Positions 1-10,078 of a stretch of 49,093 nt of DNA are shown here, piece by piece. Below the pieces are notes generated by a model, which saw only the letters and a program-made list of their open reading frames with translations, was not told the DNA's origin and did not search any database. The position numbers and the translations under genes were made by a program. How positions within the stretch are numbered: position 1 is the stretch's first letter; each line of letters opens with the position of its first letter. This stretch comes from Planctomycetota bacterium (lineage in GTDB: Bacteria > Planctomycetota > JACOTG01): assembly GCA_016178505.1 (NCBI GenBank), contig JACOTG010000135.1, forward strand, positions 1-49,093. Direction: 5' to 3'.

Positions 1-957
1 GCGGTCGCACTCGGCGATGGATCGAGCTTCGACGCGTGGCAGCCCGAGCCGATCGCCGCTCGCAATCAACACCCGCTTTCGCTCTTGTTCCTCGACCTGC
101 CCGTCGCCAGTGCCGCGACCATCCCCGAAGGCCATTTCGAAGCGGCTCTGCACGCGACTTACTCGTCGATCTCGCAAAGCGGGTTCGGCACGCACGACCA
201 GGCCGTGTTCGACGGCGAGTTCGCACGCGCCGCGGCGACTCTGCGTTGGGGTGCGGCGGACGCGCTCGAGCTTTCCGTCGAGGTGCCGATCGCGTACGCA
301 TCGGGCGGCTTCCTCGATCACTTCATCAACGAGTACCACCGCGCGCTCGGTCTTCCCCAGACCGTGCCGGAGGGGATCCCCAACGACTTCTTCGAAGTCC
401 GCGCGGCGCGAAACGGGCACGAGTACTTCTCCGTCGAGCCTCACGACGTCTCGCTGGGCGACGTCGATCTGGCGACGAAGGTCCGCCTTCTTTCCGAGGA
501 GCGCGCGCCGCTGACGCTCGCCGTGCGCGCCGGAATCGAGCCGCCGACGGGCAGCGTCTCGCGTGGATTCGGAAGCGACACCTGGGACGCAGCGGTCGGG
601 GTGATCGCCCAGCGATCGTTCGGTGATTGGACGGCGTTTCTCGACGCGGACGTCTCGATCCCCGATCTGTTCGACCAATTCGGCGGGCCGCGACCCCAGC
701 CGTTCCTCTCGATTTCGCCGGCGCTGCGAGTCGAACTCGCGGCGTGGGTCGGGCTCGTGGCCGAGCTGGACTTCAACACGAACGTGATACCGAATTCCGA
801 CGTCCCGGAGCTGAACCGCAATCAGCTCCAGATCGACGCCGGTGCCGAGTTCCGCATCACGCAGCAAACGTCGCTCGAGGTCGGATTTGGCGAGGACCTC
901 TTCAAGAAGACCTCGCCCGACGTCACGGGCATCGCCGGTATCCGCGTCCGCTTCTAG
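1..957 (+). CDS. DUF3187-like outer-membrane protein (5' truncated)
   Basis: The reading frame is open from base 1 to a TAG at 955-957, so the start lies outside the window. An apparent TTG start at 85 is inside the gene. The visible N-terminus contains ARNQHPLSLLFLDLP, which resembles the opening of DUF3187 proteins from memory of that family. The rest is a run of alternating hydrophobic and aromatic strands ending in IRVRF, with a terminal aromatic residue typical of outer-membrane beta-barrels. Function is unknown. It probably resides in the outer membrane and leads a + strand run of exported proteins. The family call rests on the short N-terminal motif and overall strand pattern. Confidence 0.6.
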   Translation, partial: AVALGDGSSFDAWQPEPIAARNQHPLSLLFLDLPVASAATIPEGHFEAALHATYSSISQSGFGTHDQAVFDGEFARAAATLRWGAADALELSVEVPIAYASGGFLDHFINEYHRALGLPQTVPEGIPNDFFEVRAARNGHEYFSVEPHDVSLGDVDLATKVRLLSEERAPLTLAVRAGIEPPTGSVSRGFGSDTWDAAVGVIAQRSFGDWTAFLDADVSIPDLFDQFGGPRPQPFLSISPALRVELAAWVGLVAELDFNTNVIPNSDVPELNRNQLQIDAGAEFRITQQTSLEVGFGEDLFKKTSPDVTGIAGIRVRF

Positions 958-1011
958 GAGTGGTGCGGACGCTCGACTAGAATGCGGGTCCACCCATTCA
1001 GGAGGACGAGC

Positions 1012-2436
1012 ATGCGGAGAGCCTTGTCGAGCTTCGTGCTAGTCGTCATTGCGGCGTGCGCCGAGTCTCACACGGTCGCCCCGGAGCGAGGGGACATGGA
1101 AGTCGTTCGAATGGACGACGTCCGGTTGATCGGCTCGTCGCGTCGCGACGACGCGGGTTGGATCTACGTGCATCTCGAGGGCCAACCCGAGTACGTCGGA
1201 TTCCAACACGGCTACCTTCTCGCGAACGAGATCGATGACGCGCGCAATGTCTTCGTGAAGTACGTCCCCGTCGCCACGAAGCGCGATTGGGAGTTCTTCC
1301 GGAAGACCGCCCGCGACCTCTTCTGGCCGCGGCTCACCACCGACGAGCGCCGCGAAATCGACGGCATCGCCGCGGGCGCGCGCGCGCACGGGAAGGCAAT
1401 CGATCGCGACGACGTCGCGGCGATCAACGGGTGGATCGAGATCGCCATGTACTACATTCCGAAGCTCGAGAAGCGCTCTAACGCCGCGCCCGGGAACTGC
1501 AGCGCGTTCATTGCCACCGGCTCGTACACGACCGACGGCGGCATCGTCATGGGACACAACGCGTGGGTCGATTACGCGATCGGCGAGCGATGGAACGTCG
1601 TGCTCGACATCGTCCCGGCGAAGGGCCACCGCATCTTCATGGACAGCTTCCCCGGCTACATCCACAGCGGCGACGACTTCGCCGTCAACGACGCGGGGAT
1701 CCTCGTCACGGAGACGACGATCACGCAGTTCAAGGGCTTCGAGCCCGCGGGCACGCCTGAGTTCGCGCGCGCGCGACGCGCCATCCAGTTCTCGAGCACG
1801 ATCGACGAGTGGGCGCACGCGATGATCGACGCCAACAACGGCGCCTACGCGAACTCGTGGCTCGTCGGCGACCGCAAGACCGGCGAAATCGCGCGCCTCG
1901 AGCTCGGACTGCACAACACTCCGCTCACGAAGACGAACGACGGTTTCTTCGTTGGTTCGAATTTCCCGGCCGACCCGAAGCTGCGCGCCGAGGAAACGAC
2001 GTTCGATCCCAATGACGCGGGCAACAGCGCCAACGCCCGGCGCCGTCGCTGGGAACAGCTGATGGAGAAGAATCGCGGGCGCATCGACGTCGAGGCCGGC
2101 AAACGGTTCCTCGCCGATCACGTCGATTCGCGCGACGGTTCGACGAGGCCGTCGGGTCGCACTCTTTGCGGACACGTCGAGCTCGACGAAAAAGGCTCGC
2201 CCGAGTGGGAATGGCCGCCGTACTACCCCGGCGGCGCGACGCAGTCGAAGGTCACCGACTCGAAGCTTGCCGCGTCGCTGTCGTTCTGGGCGGCGATGGG
2301 TCACGCTTGCGGCGAGGATTTCCACGTCGAGCCGTTCCTCGCGGCGCACCCCGACTTCATGTGGCAGCGGCCGATCCTCCGCGACATGCCGTCGTCACCC
2401 TGGACGCTCTTTGCTACCAGCAACTTGCCGCGCTGA
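1012..2436 (+). CDS. Lipoprotein Ntn-hydrolase, phospholipase B-like / C45 acyltransferase-like
   Basis: The start at 1012 is chosen over an in-frame ATG at 982 because a perfect AGGAGG (1000-1005) sits 6 nt before it, giving 474 residues. The N-terminus MRRALSSFVLVVIAAC is a lipoprotein signal with a plausible lipobox cysteine. The region GFQHGYLLANEI followed by GNCSAFIATG (Cys about residue 163) matches the layout of N-terminal-nucleophile hydrolases of the phospholipase B-like/C45 type, where that Cys becomes the nucleophile after autocleavage. Later blocks such as VMGHNAWVDYAIGERWNVVL and ANSWLVGDRKTGEIARLELG fit the same fold. Substrate is unknown; an amide or acyl bond is expected from the family. 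It is probably anchored in the envelope. Confidence 0.7.
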   Translation: MRRALSSFVLVVIAACAESHTVAPERGDMEVVRMDDVRLIGSSRRDDAGWIYVHLEGQPEYVGFQHGYLLANEIDDARNVFVKYVPVATKRDWEFFRKTARDLFWPRLTTDERREIDGIAAGARAHGKAIDRDDVAAINGWIEIAMYYIPKLEKRSNAAPGNCSAFIATGSYTTDGGIVMGHNAWVDYAIGERWNVVLDIVPAKGHRIFMDSFPGYIHSGDDFAVNDAGILVTETTITQFKGFEPAGTPEFARARRAIQFSSTIDEWAHAMIDANNGAYANSWLVGDRKTGEIARLELGLHNTPLTKTNDGFFVGSNFPADPKLRAEETTFDPNDAGNSANARRRRWEQLMEKNRGRIDVEAGKRFLADHVDSRDGSTRPSGRTLCGHVELDEKGSPEWEWPPYYPGGATQSKVTDSKLAASLSFWAAMGHACGEDFHVEPFLAAHPDFMWQRPILRDMPSSPWTLFATSNLPR

Positions 2437-2572
2437 CCCGGTCGATCCGTCGAGGCCGCCCTGGGAAGGCACTCGAATTCACCCGAATCGACGAAACCGA
2501 CCGCGTTTCCGTGACATGTTGTTTCCTCGGATGGTACGAATCGGACTATCGTAAACTTCGAGGAGATCAGCC

Positions 2573-3241
2573 ATGAAGAGCAGGCAATGGGCAAGGAGCG
2601 TGGTGGCGTGTTTCGTGATGGGCGCAGCCGCGCACGCTGAAGACAAGTCGAACGCCCCCGACGTTCGCAGCATCGCGAGCGCCAAAGGCTGGAAGCTCGT
2701 CAACCGTGAAGTCACGGCCGTGGACGATGCCGGCAAGCACGCGATCCGATTCGACGAACGAGCGGACGTCGGCATCGCATGGCTCGATGGAAGCGATCTC
2801 GACGAAGGTGTCATCGAAGTAGACGTCAAGGGACAAGACGTCGATCAGCATAGTTTTCTCGGCATCGCCTTTCGCGGCGTCGACGAGCAGACGCATGACG
2901 CCGTCTATTTCCGCCCGTTCAATTTCAAGTCTGATGATCCCGTTCGGCGCACTCACGCGGTCCAGTACGTCTCTCATCCAAACTATCCGTGGAAGACCCT
3001 GCGGGATGTGCGAACGGGAATCTACGAAAAGGCAGTCGACCCCGCACCGGATCCGAACGGCTGGTTTCACGCTCGCATCGTCATCTCCAAGCGCAAGGTC
3101 AGCGTGTTCGTGAACGACGCCAAAGCGCCGTGCCTCACCGTCGACGAGCTGAGCGATCGCCGCGGCGGCCGGGTCGGATTATGGGTCGGCGACGGATCGG
3201 GCGGCACGTTTGCAAACCTCGAGATCACGCCCGCAAAGTAG
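2573..3241 (+). CDS. Exported DUF1080/LamG-like domain protein
   Basis: This 222-residue protein starts at an ATG preceded by GAGGAG. MKSRQWARSVVACFVMGAAAHA is a signal peptide. The mature part is a concanavalin-type beta-sandwich pattern: FLGIAFRGVDEQTHDAVYFR, GWFHARIVISKRKVSVFVND and GGRVGLWVGDGSGGTFANLE are the hallmark strands of the 3-keto-disaccharide hydrolase (DUF1080)/LamG-like superfamily. Such proteins are abundant in polysaccharide-degrading Planctomycetota and often sit beside sulfatases and glycoside hydrolases, as here. I see no distinct catalytic signature, so it may bind rather than cleave glycans. Confidence 0.65.
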   Translation: MKSRQWARSVVACFVMGAAAHAEDKSNAPDVRSIASAKGWKLVNREVTAVDDAGKHAIRFDERADVGIAWLDGSDLDEGVIEVDVKGQDVDQHSFLGIAFRGVDEQTHDAVYFRPFNFKSDDPVRRTHAVQYVSHPNYPWKTLRDVRTGIYEKAVDPAPDPNGWFHARIVISKRKVSVFVNDAKAPCLTVDELSDRRGGRVGLWVGDGSGGTFANLEITPAK

Positions 3242-3259
3242 TCCGCGGAGACACGCCTC

Positions 3260-4553
3260 ATGAGCCGTTCCCTCGTCGGGCTCGTCGTCTTGCTGGCGGC
3301 GTGCACGGCGAGGATTCGAAACACCGACACCCCGCGCAGACCGAACGTCGTGCTGATCCTTGCCGACGATCTCGGGTGGCGCGATCTCGGTTGCACGGGC
3401 AGCACCTTCTACGAAACGCCGGCGATCGACCACCTCGCTGCACAGGGCATGCGATTCACCCAGGCCTACGCCGCGTGCAGCGTCTGCTCGCCGACGCGCG
3501 CGAGCATCCTCACCGGGAAGTACCCGGCGAGGCTTCATCTCACCAACTACCTCGCCGCGTACCGCCGTGGCTCACTCCTTCCGCCGCCGTCCATCCAGTC
3601 GTTGCCCAGCGAGGAGATCACGCTCGCAGAGGCATTTCGTGCGGCCGGATATCGCACGGCGATCGCGGGCAAGTGGCACCTCGGCCGAAAGGGATCGCTG
3701 CCGTCCGACCATGGCTTCGACGTCACCATCGGCGCCGACGCGCGAGGAACGATCGGTCCCGATGACGATCCGCACTTCGCGAGGTTCCTCTCCACGAAGG
3801 CGACCGAGTTCCTGGAGGAATCGAAGGATCGTCCGTTCTTCCTCTACCTGTCGCTCTACTCGGTGCATGTCGACCTCAAGACGCTTCCCCCTCTCGAGAA
3901 GAAGTACCGTGACCGGCGGGCGGCGATCGACTCGCACGAGACGGTGCGCGACGTCGAGGCAGGACCCGGATTCAGGGCGCGCGCGGTGCAGGACGACCCG
4001 GACTACGCCGGGATGGTCGAAGAGATGGACATCGCCGTCGACCACGTTCTCCGCGAGATCGATCGGATCGATCGTGCCCGCGACACGATCGTGCTCTTCA
4101 CCTCCGACAATGGCGGGCTGTCGACGGCCGAGGGATCGCCAACCTCGAACTTCCCGCTTCGCGCGGGCAAGGGGTGGAACTACGAGGGTGGCCTTCGAGT
4201 GCCTCTCATAGTTGCTGAATGCCGGCGGAATCCCCGAGCGTCCGCTCTTCTGGCACTACCCTCACTACAGCGATCAAGGCGGCCGTCCCAGCGGAGCGAT
4301 CCGAGTCGGCAATGCCAAGCTCGTCGAGTTCTACGAAGACGCGCGCGTCGAACTCTACGATCTCGCCTCCGACCCCGGAGAACAGCACGACCTCTCGGCC
4401 GCCGAGCCCGCGCGCGCGGACCAACTGCGGAAGGATCTCGCCGCCTGGCGGCTCGCGGTCGATGCGCAAATGCCCACGCCGAATCCAAAGCCGTGCGATC
4501 CGTTCGGCCCAGAAGCCGTGCCGTCGCCGGAAAAGACACCCGGCCGGAAATGA
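3260..4553 (+). pseudogene. Arylsulfatase (S1 family), internal deletion and frameshift
   Basis: The 5' part (3260 to about 4210) encodes a lipoprotein-like signal and a clear S1 sulfatase N-terminal half: RPNVVLILADDLGWRDLGC with metal-binding Asp pair, CSPTR at residues 76-80 whose Cys would be converted to formylglycine, and TIVLFTSDNGG. After GLRVPLI the frame changes: continuing in the original frame gives nonsense, while the frame starting at 4212 gives LLNAGGIPERPLFWHYPHYS and a normal sulfatase C-terminus ending at 4553. Compared with intact family members, about 50-60 residues (the RWPG...DFYPTLLELAG segment) are missing at the junction. The gene is therefore either a real pseudogene or an assembly/deletion error. 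If intact, it would remove sulfate esters from glycans, matching the rhamnosidase next door. Confidence 0.85.
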
Positions 4554-4631
4554 GCGCGACGCGAGCGCCGCAGTGCCGAGTGTGATCTTCGAAAGTGCAC
4601 GCGCTCCAGCCCGAGTCCATACTCTCCGATC

Positions 4632-7600
4632 ATGAGACATCGAGCATGCCACGTCAGCGCCATCGTCGTCACAGTGCTCGCCCTCGGCGCCGCCAATGCT
4701 CGCGGCAGTGCATCGGGAGCGCCGACGCACTTGCAGTGCGAGTTCCTCGAGAATCCGCTCGGCATCGACGTCCTGCGGCCGCGATTCTCGTGGTGGGTCG
4801 GCGACGATCGTCGCGGCGCTCACCAGACCGCGTACCGCATCCTCGTCGCGAGCACATCGGAGTTGCTCCGCGATGAGCGCGGCGACGTGTGGGACTCGGG
4901 CAAGGTCGATTCGGACGCATTGCTGAACGTCGTTTACGCGGGCGCCGCGTTGCACTCGCGGCATCGCTACCACTGGATGGTTCGCACCTGGGACGGCGAT
5001 GGGAGGCCTTTGCCGTGGAGCGAACGCGCGTTCTTCGAGACCGGGTTCCTGAGCGCGACGGAGTGGAGCGCAAAGTGGATCGGCCGCGTCGAACCCGCGG
5101 ACACGATGCCGAGTCTCGACGGGGTGAAGTGGATCTGGACACCGGAGGGCGATCCGCGCCAAGCAGCGCCCGCCGGCGACCGATTCTTCCGGTTCACGTT
5201 CGATTTGCCATCGGCGGCGGCCGTCGAAAGCGCGACGCTCTTTGTCGTCGCCGACAATTCGTTTCGCGCGTTCGTGAACGGGCGCGACGTCGGCGCGGGA
5301 TCGGACTTCGGAGCTTTCACGCGAGCGCCCGTCGAGATCGCGCTCATGAACGGGCGCAACGTCGTCGCGATTCGAGCGCACAACGACAACGGGCCCGCGG
5401 CCCTCGCCGCGCTGCTGACGATCGCGGTACGAGGCGAGGCGACGAGCCGTTGCGTCACCGACGAGCGCTGGCGCTGCACCGACGTAGCGCCGACCGACTG
5501 GAGCAAACCCCTCTTCGACGATTCCACCTGGAAGGCGGCGAAGGTCGTCGGCCGCATCGGTGATCCGCCGTGGGGCGAGCCGTCGCTCATGCCCTCCCCG
5601 CGGCCGGCCGTTCATCTGCGCCGGTCGTTCGCCCTTTCAAACCGCATCCGTTCGGCGCGGGCATACGTCACTGCACTCGGATCGTACCAGCTGCGCATCA
5701 ACGGCCAACGCGTCGGCAACGATGTTCTCACCCCGGACTGGACCGACTATCGCCAGCGCGTCGCGTACCAGACGTACGATGTGACGACGCTCATTCGATC
5801 CGGCGACAACGTCATCGGTGCAATCCTCGGGGACGGGTGGTACGGAAGCAGCCTCGGCCCCAGACTCCGGAGATTCAACTTCGGCGAACCGCCCCTGCGC
5901 TTGCTCGTCGAGCTGCACCTGCAATTCGACGACGGCACCGAGGAGACGATTGCTTCCGATGCGTCGTGGAAGACCGCGCCCTCACCGATCCTCCGCTCGG
6001 AAATCTACGCCGGCGAAACCTACGACGCTCGACTCGAGATGCCCGGCTGGGACTCACCGGGATTCGACGACGGCACGTGGCGCGCAGCCGACGTCCTACC
6101 CGCTTCGCAGGTGCTCCTCGTCGCGCAGCGATCTCCGCCGATCCGAATCGAGGGGGACGAGGCGATCGTCCGGCCGCGCGCAATCGCGACACCCCAGCCG
6201 GGAGTCTTCGTGTTCGACGTCGGTCAGAACATGGTCGGTTGGGTGCGCCTCATCGTGAGCGGCGCGGCGGGAACGAGCGTGCGACTTCGGTTCGCGGAGC
6301 GCCTCCAGCCGGATGGGAACCTCGATCGCGCCAACCTTCGCCGAGCCGAAGCCACCGACACGTACGTGCTGTCCGGTCGCGGACGCGAAGTGTTCGAGCC
6401 GCACTTCACCTATCACGGATTCCGCTTCGTCGAGGTCACCGGCTACCCGGGTACGCCCACGCTCGAGTCGATCCAGTGCTGCGTCGTGCACTCGGCCCTG
6501 CCGTTCACCGGTGCGTTCGAGTGTTCGGATCCCACGGTGAATCGATTGTTCGAAAACATCCTTTGGAGTCAGCGCGGCAACTTGCTCGGCGTTCCGACCG
6601 ACTGTCCGCAGCGCGACGAGCGACTCGGCTGGATGGGCGATGCGGCGATCTTCTGGCGCACCGCCTGCTTCGACATGGACATGGCCGCTTTCACGACGAA
6701 GTGGATGCGCGACGTCGTGGACGCTCAGTCTCCGGCCGGGGCCTTCTCGGACGTCTCGCCGCGCGGTTCCACCGAGGACGACGGCGCCCCAGCGTGGGGT
6801 GATGCGGGCATCATCGTCCCGTATCGATCACTTCGACAGTACGCCGACGTGCGTCTCGTCGAGGAGTGCTGGCCGGCGATGGAGAAGTGGATGGCGTACA
6901 TCCGCGACGCGAATCCAAACCTCGTCTGGGAGAAGCGCCGCAACCACGACTTCGGCTATCGGGTCGCGGTGGGAAGTGAGACGCCGCGAGAGATCCTCGC
7001 GACGGCGTTTTGGGCTCAGGACGCCGCGATGATGGCCGAGATGGCGCGCGCGATCGGCAATGAAGACGTTGGCAAGCGCTACGACGACCTGTTCGTCGGA
7101 ATCCGCGCCGCGTTCATCCAGAGGTTCGTCAAAGACGACGGCACCGTCGGCAACGGCAGCCAGACGTGCCAAGTCCTTGCGCTGCAAGTCGGCCTCGTTC
7201 CGGAAGACAAACGCGTAGCGGCCGCCATCCTCCTCGCGCGAGACATCGAGCGGCACGACGGTCACCTCACGACCGGCTTCATCGGCACGGGAAGCCTGAT
7301 GCCCGTCCTCTCCGAGAGCGGCCGCAACGACGTCGCCTACTCGCTGCTCTTGTCGAAGACGTTCCCGTCGTGGGGCTACGAAATCGCGAAGGGTGCGACG
7401 TCGATTTGGGAACGATGGAACGGCGATGCTGCAGACGCGTCGATGAACTCGTTCAATCACTATGCGTTCGGAGCCGTCGGCGAGTGGCTGTACCGGTACG
7501 TCGCGGGAATCGACGTGGCGCCCGGCGCGCACGGGTTCAAAGCCATCGTCGTCCACCCGCGGCTCGACGTGAGGCTGACGCATGCGCGCGCCACGTACGA

Positions 7601-7841
7601 TTCGCGGTACGGGCCCATCGTCAGCGGCTGGTCGCGCACGGTCGATGGAAAGCTCGTCCTCGACGTGCACGTGCCCGCGAACGCGACGGCCACCGTGTTC
7701 GTCCCGGCCGCGAGCGCGGACCGAGTGACCGAGGGCGGACGACCCGCGCGGAGTCAGCCGGGAATCACGTTCATGCGAATGGACGACGGGTGTGTCTTGT
7801 TCGCCGTGGGCGCCGGGTCGTACCGCTTCGCCGTCGAGTGA
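4632..7841 (+). CDS. Alpha-L-rhamnosidase (GH78)
   Basis: This exported 1069-residue enzyme has a signal peptide (residues 1 to about 27), an N-terminal Fn3-like domain (PRFSWWVGDDRRG), two beta-sandwich domains, an (alpha/alpha)6 catalytic barrel and a C-terminal beta domain, the standard order of bacterial GH78. DCPQRDERLGWMGD at about 657-670 carries the predicted general acid (Glu663), and GATSIWERWNG carries the predicted base (Glu927). It should release terminal alpha-L-rhamnose from plant or algal polysaccharides or glycosides by an inverting mechanism. It follows the broken sulfatase by 78 nt on the same strand, suggesting a sulfated-rhamnan type of substrate, although that is inference. 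Confidence 0.92.
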   Translation: MRHRACHVSAIVVTVLALGAANARGSASGAPTHLQCEFLENPLGIDVLRPRFSWWVGDDRRGAHQTAYRILVASTSELLRDERGDVWDSGKVDSDALLNVVYAGAALHSRHRYHWMVRTWDGDGRPLPWSERAFFETGFLSATEWSAKWIGRVEPADTMPSLDGVKWIWTPEGDPRQAAPAGDRFFRFTFDLPSAAAVESATLFVVADNSFRAFVNGRDVGAGSDFGAFTRAPVEIALMNGRNVVAIRAHNDNGPAALAALLTIAVRGEATSRCVTDERWRCTDVAPTDWSKPLFDDSTWKAAKVVGRIGDPPWGEPSLMPSPRPAVHLRRSFALSNRIRSARAYVTALGSYQLRINGQRVGNDVLTPDWTDYRQRVAYQTYDVTTLIRSGDNVIGAILGDGWYGSSLGPRLRRFNFGEPPLRLLVELHLQFDDGTEETIASDASWKTAPSPILRSEIYAGETYDARLEMPGWDSPGFDDGTWRAADVLPASQVLLVAQRSPPIRIEGDEAIVRPRAIATPQPGVFVFDVGQNMVGWVRLIVSGAAGTSVRLRFAERLQPDGNLDRANLRRAEATDTYVLSGRGREVFEPHFTYHGFRFVEVTGYPGTPTLESIQCCVVHSALPFTGAFECSDPTVNRLFENILWSQRGNLLGVPTDCPQRDERLGWMGDAAIFWRTACFDMDMAAFTTKWMRDVVDAQSPAGAFSDVSPRGSTEDDGAPAWGDAGIIVPYRSLRQYADVRLVEECWPAMEKWMAYIRDANPNLVWEKRRNHDFGYRVAVGSETPREILATAFWAQDAAMMAEMARAIGNEDVGKRYDDLFVGIRAAFIQRFVKDDGTVGNGSQTCQVLALQVGLVPEDKRVAAAILLARDIERHDGHLTTGFIGTGSLMPVLSESGRNDVAYSLLLSKTFPSWGYEIAKGATSIWERWNGDAADASMNSFNHYAFGAVGEWLYRYVAGIDVAPGAHGFKAIVVHPRLDVRLTHARATYDSRYGPIVSGWSRTVDGKLVLDVHVPANATATVFVPAASADRVTEGGRPARSQPGITFMRMDDGCVLFAVGAGSYRFAVE

Positions 7842-8262
7842 TGACTCCTCGGGTCCGCTGCGACCGACCCTACCGATTCAGGATAGGAACCCGTCTGGAT
7901 CGGCGTCACTTCGTGGGGTGAAGAGGCGCGCCAGACCCAGACGGGGAAGAACGGAGGACGTCCATGCCGGCCTTCGCCGCGTGGAACCGGAGACGACTGG
8001 GTGTCAACGAGCCGCGAGGCTGCAAAAGGACAACCGCTGTGTCCTCGCCGCGTCCGGCTCTCAGTGCTCTCTCGACCTCGGCATCCCGCCCGAATGCGAG
8101 CTCAATCTCCCCCCATTCCCCTGCGACGAGTCAATAGATCGCGCGAGACGTCGTTCGAGGCGCCCCGCGCGATCCCATCCACATAGATGAAGAGGAGCCC
8201 TTCGAGGAAGTGTGCACAGAAAATCCGACGCGACGTGCTTCCCTACCCGCTCGCGGACCCCA
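7842..8262. other. Intergenic region, convergent
   Basis: There are 421 bases between the rhamnosidase (+) and the HEAT-repeat gene (-), both ending here. No open frame with a credible start, ribosome site or recognisable protein motif was found on either strand, and I saw no strong hairpin followed by a T-run. Confidence 0.5.
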
Positions 8263-9678
8263 TCAGCGCGTTGCCTGAGCCGTCGGATTCAAGGCTTCTG
8301 CGACGGCGCTGCGAACCGAAGCGTCATCCGCGCTCGCCTTTACGGCCTCGAACACGCGCTGCGTCTCGCCGTCTGCGTGGCGAGCGAGCGCCCGAATCGA
8401 TCGGATTCGCTCCGCCGGATCCACTGCCGAATTCTGAACGACCCGAAAGAGAAGGGCGCGGGCTTCCGGCCGCGGCTCGCCGCATGAAAGCTCGTTTCGA
8501 AGGGCGGCGCACGCCGCCGCCACGTCGTCGGCATCACCGCTTCCGAGAAACGAAGCGGCAAAACTCTCGACCATCTGAGGCGATGCCATTCGGCCGGCCA
8601 CGATCAGCGCCTCGCGCCGAAGACGCGGTGACGGCTCGGACTCGATGAACTCCAAGAGCGGCGCGTCAACGCTGGCTTTCGGGGCCACGAGGAGACTCGA
8701 AATGAGAGTGCTTCGCACTTCTTCTCTCGAATCGGTCCGCATCATCGCCAGGATCTCGTCGAGCGCCGTCGGGTCCGTGGCGAGCAACGAGAACCCATAG
8801 AGCGTTGCCGGTCCTTCTTCTGGGCGTTGGTCCGCAGCGAGATCGGACAAGATTCGAAGCGCTCCAAGAGACGGGATGCTCCGCGCAATTGCTCGACCGA
8901 TGCTGCATTTCGCGTCGTAATCGCTGGTGCTCATTCGACGATAGTGGCGCGCCAGCTCTGGAACCGCTTCCGGATCCGCGAGTGCCTCGAGCGCCTTCGT
9001 CACTGCCTTCCGCGTCCTCGGGTCCTCTGCTCCGAGCGCCGCAACGAGAAACGGAGTGCCTCGGTGGTCCCTCAGGCGCTCGAGGATCTGCGCGCCGAGA
9101 CACGCCAGCTCGACCGGGGCTTTCGGCGCGAGGAGATGACCGATCGCCCGCATCGATTCGTCCGATCGCGCCAGCGCGACGATCAGATCGACCTCCACCG
9201 AGATCAGGTCAGCATCCCTGACGTCTCCGAGATCCTCGAGCAAGCGCCGCGCAATCGAGTCGTCCCCGATCTCGCGCAGCACGGCGCTCACGTCGCCTCG
9301 AAGCGCTCGGTCGTTCGCCATGAGCGAGAGGAGCGCTTCCTGCGTGGCGCCGAGCCCCAATCGAGCCATCGCGCTTCGCGCCATCCGGCATTCCGCTTCG
9401 TCCCCACGTGCCCTCGCACGGCGAAGTCGTCCGATGCACGTGTCCAACTCCTCCGCTGCCATCCGAACTGGGTTCCCCGGTTCGTCCATCGACACGCGAT
9501 CCGGTGAACCCTTCGGAATCGACGATGGCTCGACCGCCACGACGGAAAACGATTCCGCGTGCGCGGGGGCGCCTCTACGACGTACGTCACGATCGGACGA
9601 TCGCCCCACCATCAGCGGTACGCTTGCAGCGCCGAAGAAGACCCCGCACAAACCGAGCGTGGAAATCAGCCTGGACAT
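8263..9678 (-). CDS. Exported HEAT-repeat protein
   Basis: This 471-residue protein begins with a hydrophobic signal or anchor (LISTLGLCGVFFGAASVPLMV). From about residue 90 on it is a regular series of helical pairs, for example FLVAALGAEDPRTRKAVTKA, EALADPEAVPELARHY and RREALIVAGRMASPQMVESF, typical of HEAT/PBS-lyase repeats that form a protein-binding solenoid. AGAGGTG lies just upstream of the ATG. It lies 10 nt downstream of the small Cys-rich gene and is presumably cotranscribed with it. No catalytic residues are evident, so a scaffold role in the envelope is the most that can be inferred. Confidence 0.7.
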   Translation of the reverse strand: MSRLISTLGLCGVFFGAASVPLMVGRSSDRDVRRRGAPAHAESFSVVAVEPSSIPKGSPDRVSMDEPGNPVRMAAEELDTCIGRLRRARARGDEAECRMARSAMARLGLGATQEALLSLMANDRALRGDVSAVLREIGDDSIARRLLEDLGDVRDADLISVEVDLIVALARSDESMRAIGHLLAPKAPVELACLGAQILERLRDHRGTPFLVAALGAEDPRTRKAVTKALEALADPEAVPELARHYRRMSTSDYDAKCSIGRAIARSIPSLGALRILSDLAADQRPEEGPATLYGFSLLATDPTALDEILAMMRTDSREEVRSTLISSLLVAPKASVDAPLLEFIESEPSPRLRREALIVAGRMASPQMVESFAASFLGSGDADDVAAACAALRNELSCGEPRPEARALLFRVVQNSAVDPAERIRSIRALARHADGETQRVFEAVKASADDASVRSAVAEALNPTAQATR

Positions 9679-9688
9679 GGTTCACCTC

Positions 9689-10078
9689 TCAGAATCCCGG
9701 GAAGCCGGGGCAAGCATGCGTCACGTACTGACCGCGTCGCGTGGGAAGCTCGTACGGCGCGCCGTTCGCCTGGCAGGTCCACGTGCCGCCAACATTCGCG
9801 CACTCGTAATCCTGTCGCGTCACGACGACCGAGTTCGCGACCCACACGCAGTTGTTCCCCTCGGATTCTTCGCAAGAGTCGGAGCTGGTGTAGGAATCGA
9901 CGAACGTGAAACAGTTGGTGCAATTGGCGCCGGCTGAAATCCCCGACGACTCCGAGTGGTTCGTCGGCGCCACAGCAGCCTGATTGCCGCAGGAAGCGTC
10001 GACAGCGGAGCCGTTCCTCCACAGGCTCACCGTGGCGGCGAGGACGAACGTGGCAATGGACTTCTTGGAAACGTTCAC
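9689..10078 (-). CDS. Small exported Cys-rich protein
   Basis: A GTG start at 10078 is chosen because GGAG lies 7 nt upstream and it gives a proper signal peptide (VNVSKKSIATFVLAATVSLW); longer in-frame starts lack both. The 129-residue product has seven cysteines in the mature part, including a NCTNC pair, and several Ser/Asn-rich turns (SYTSSDSCEESEGNNC). These probably form disulfides in the periplasm or at the surface. I do not recognise the family. It is the first gene of a likely two-gene unit with the HEAT-repeat protein. Confidence 0.6.
   Translation of the reverse strand: MNVSKKSIATFVLAATVSLWRNGSAVDASCGNQAAVAPTNHSESSGISAGANCTNCFTFVDSYTSSDSCEESEGNNCVWVANSVVVTRQDYECANVGGTWTCQANGAPYELPTRRGQYVTHACPGFPGF

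Noticed and set aside
1039-2349. A 436-codon - strand frame
   Set aside because: It is antisense to the Ntn-hydrolase gene, which has a perfect ribosome site and lipoprotein signal.
4206-5615. A 469-codon - strand frame
   Set aside because: It is antisense to the sulfatase tail and the rhamnosidase, with Arg-rich low-complexity translation and no recognisable domain.
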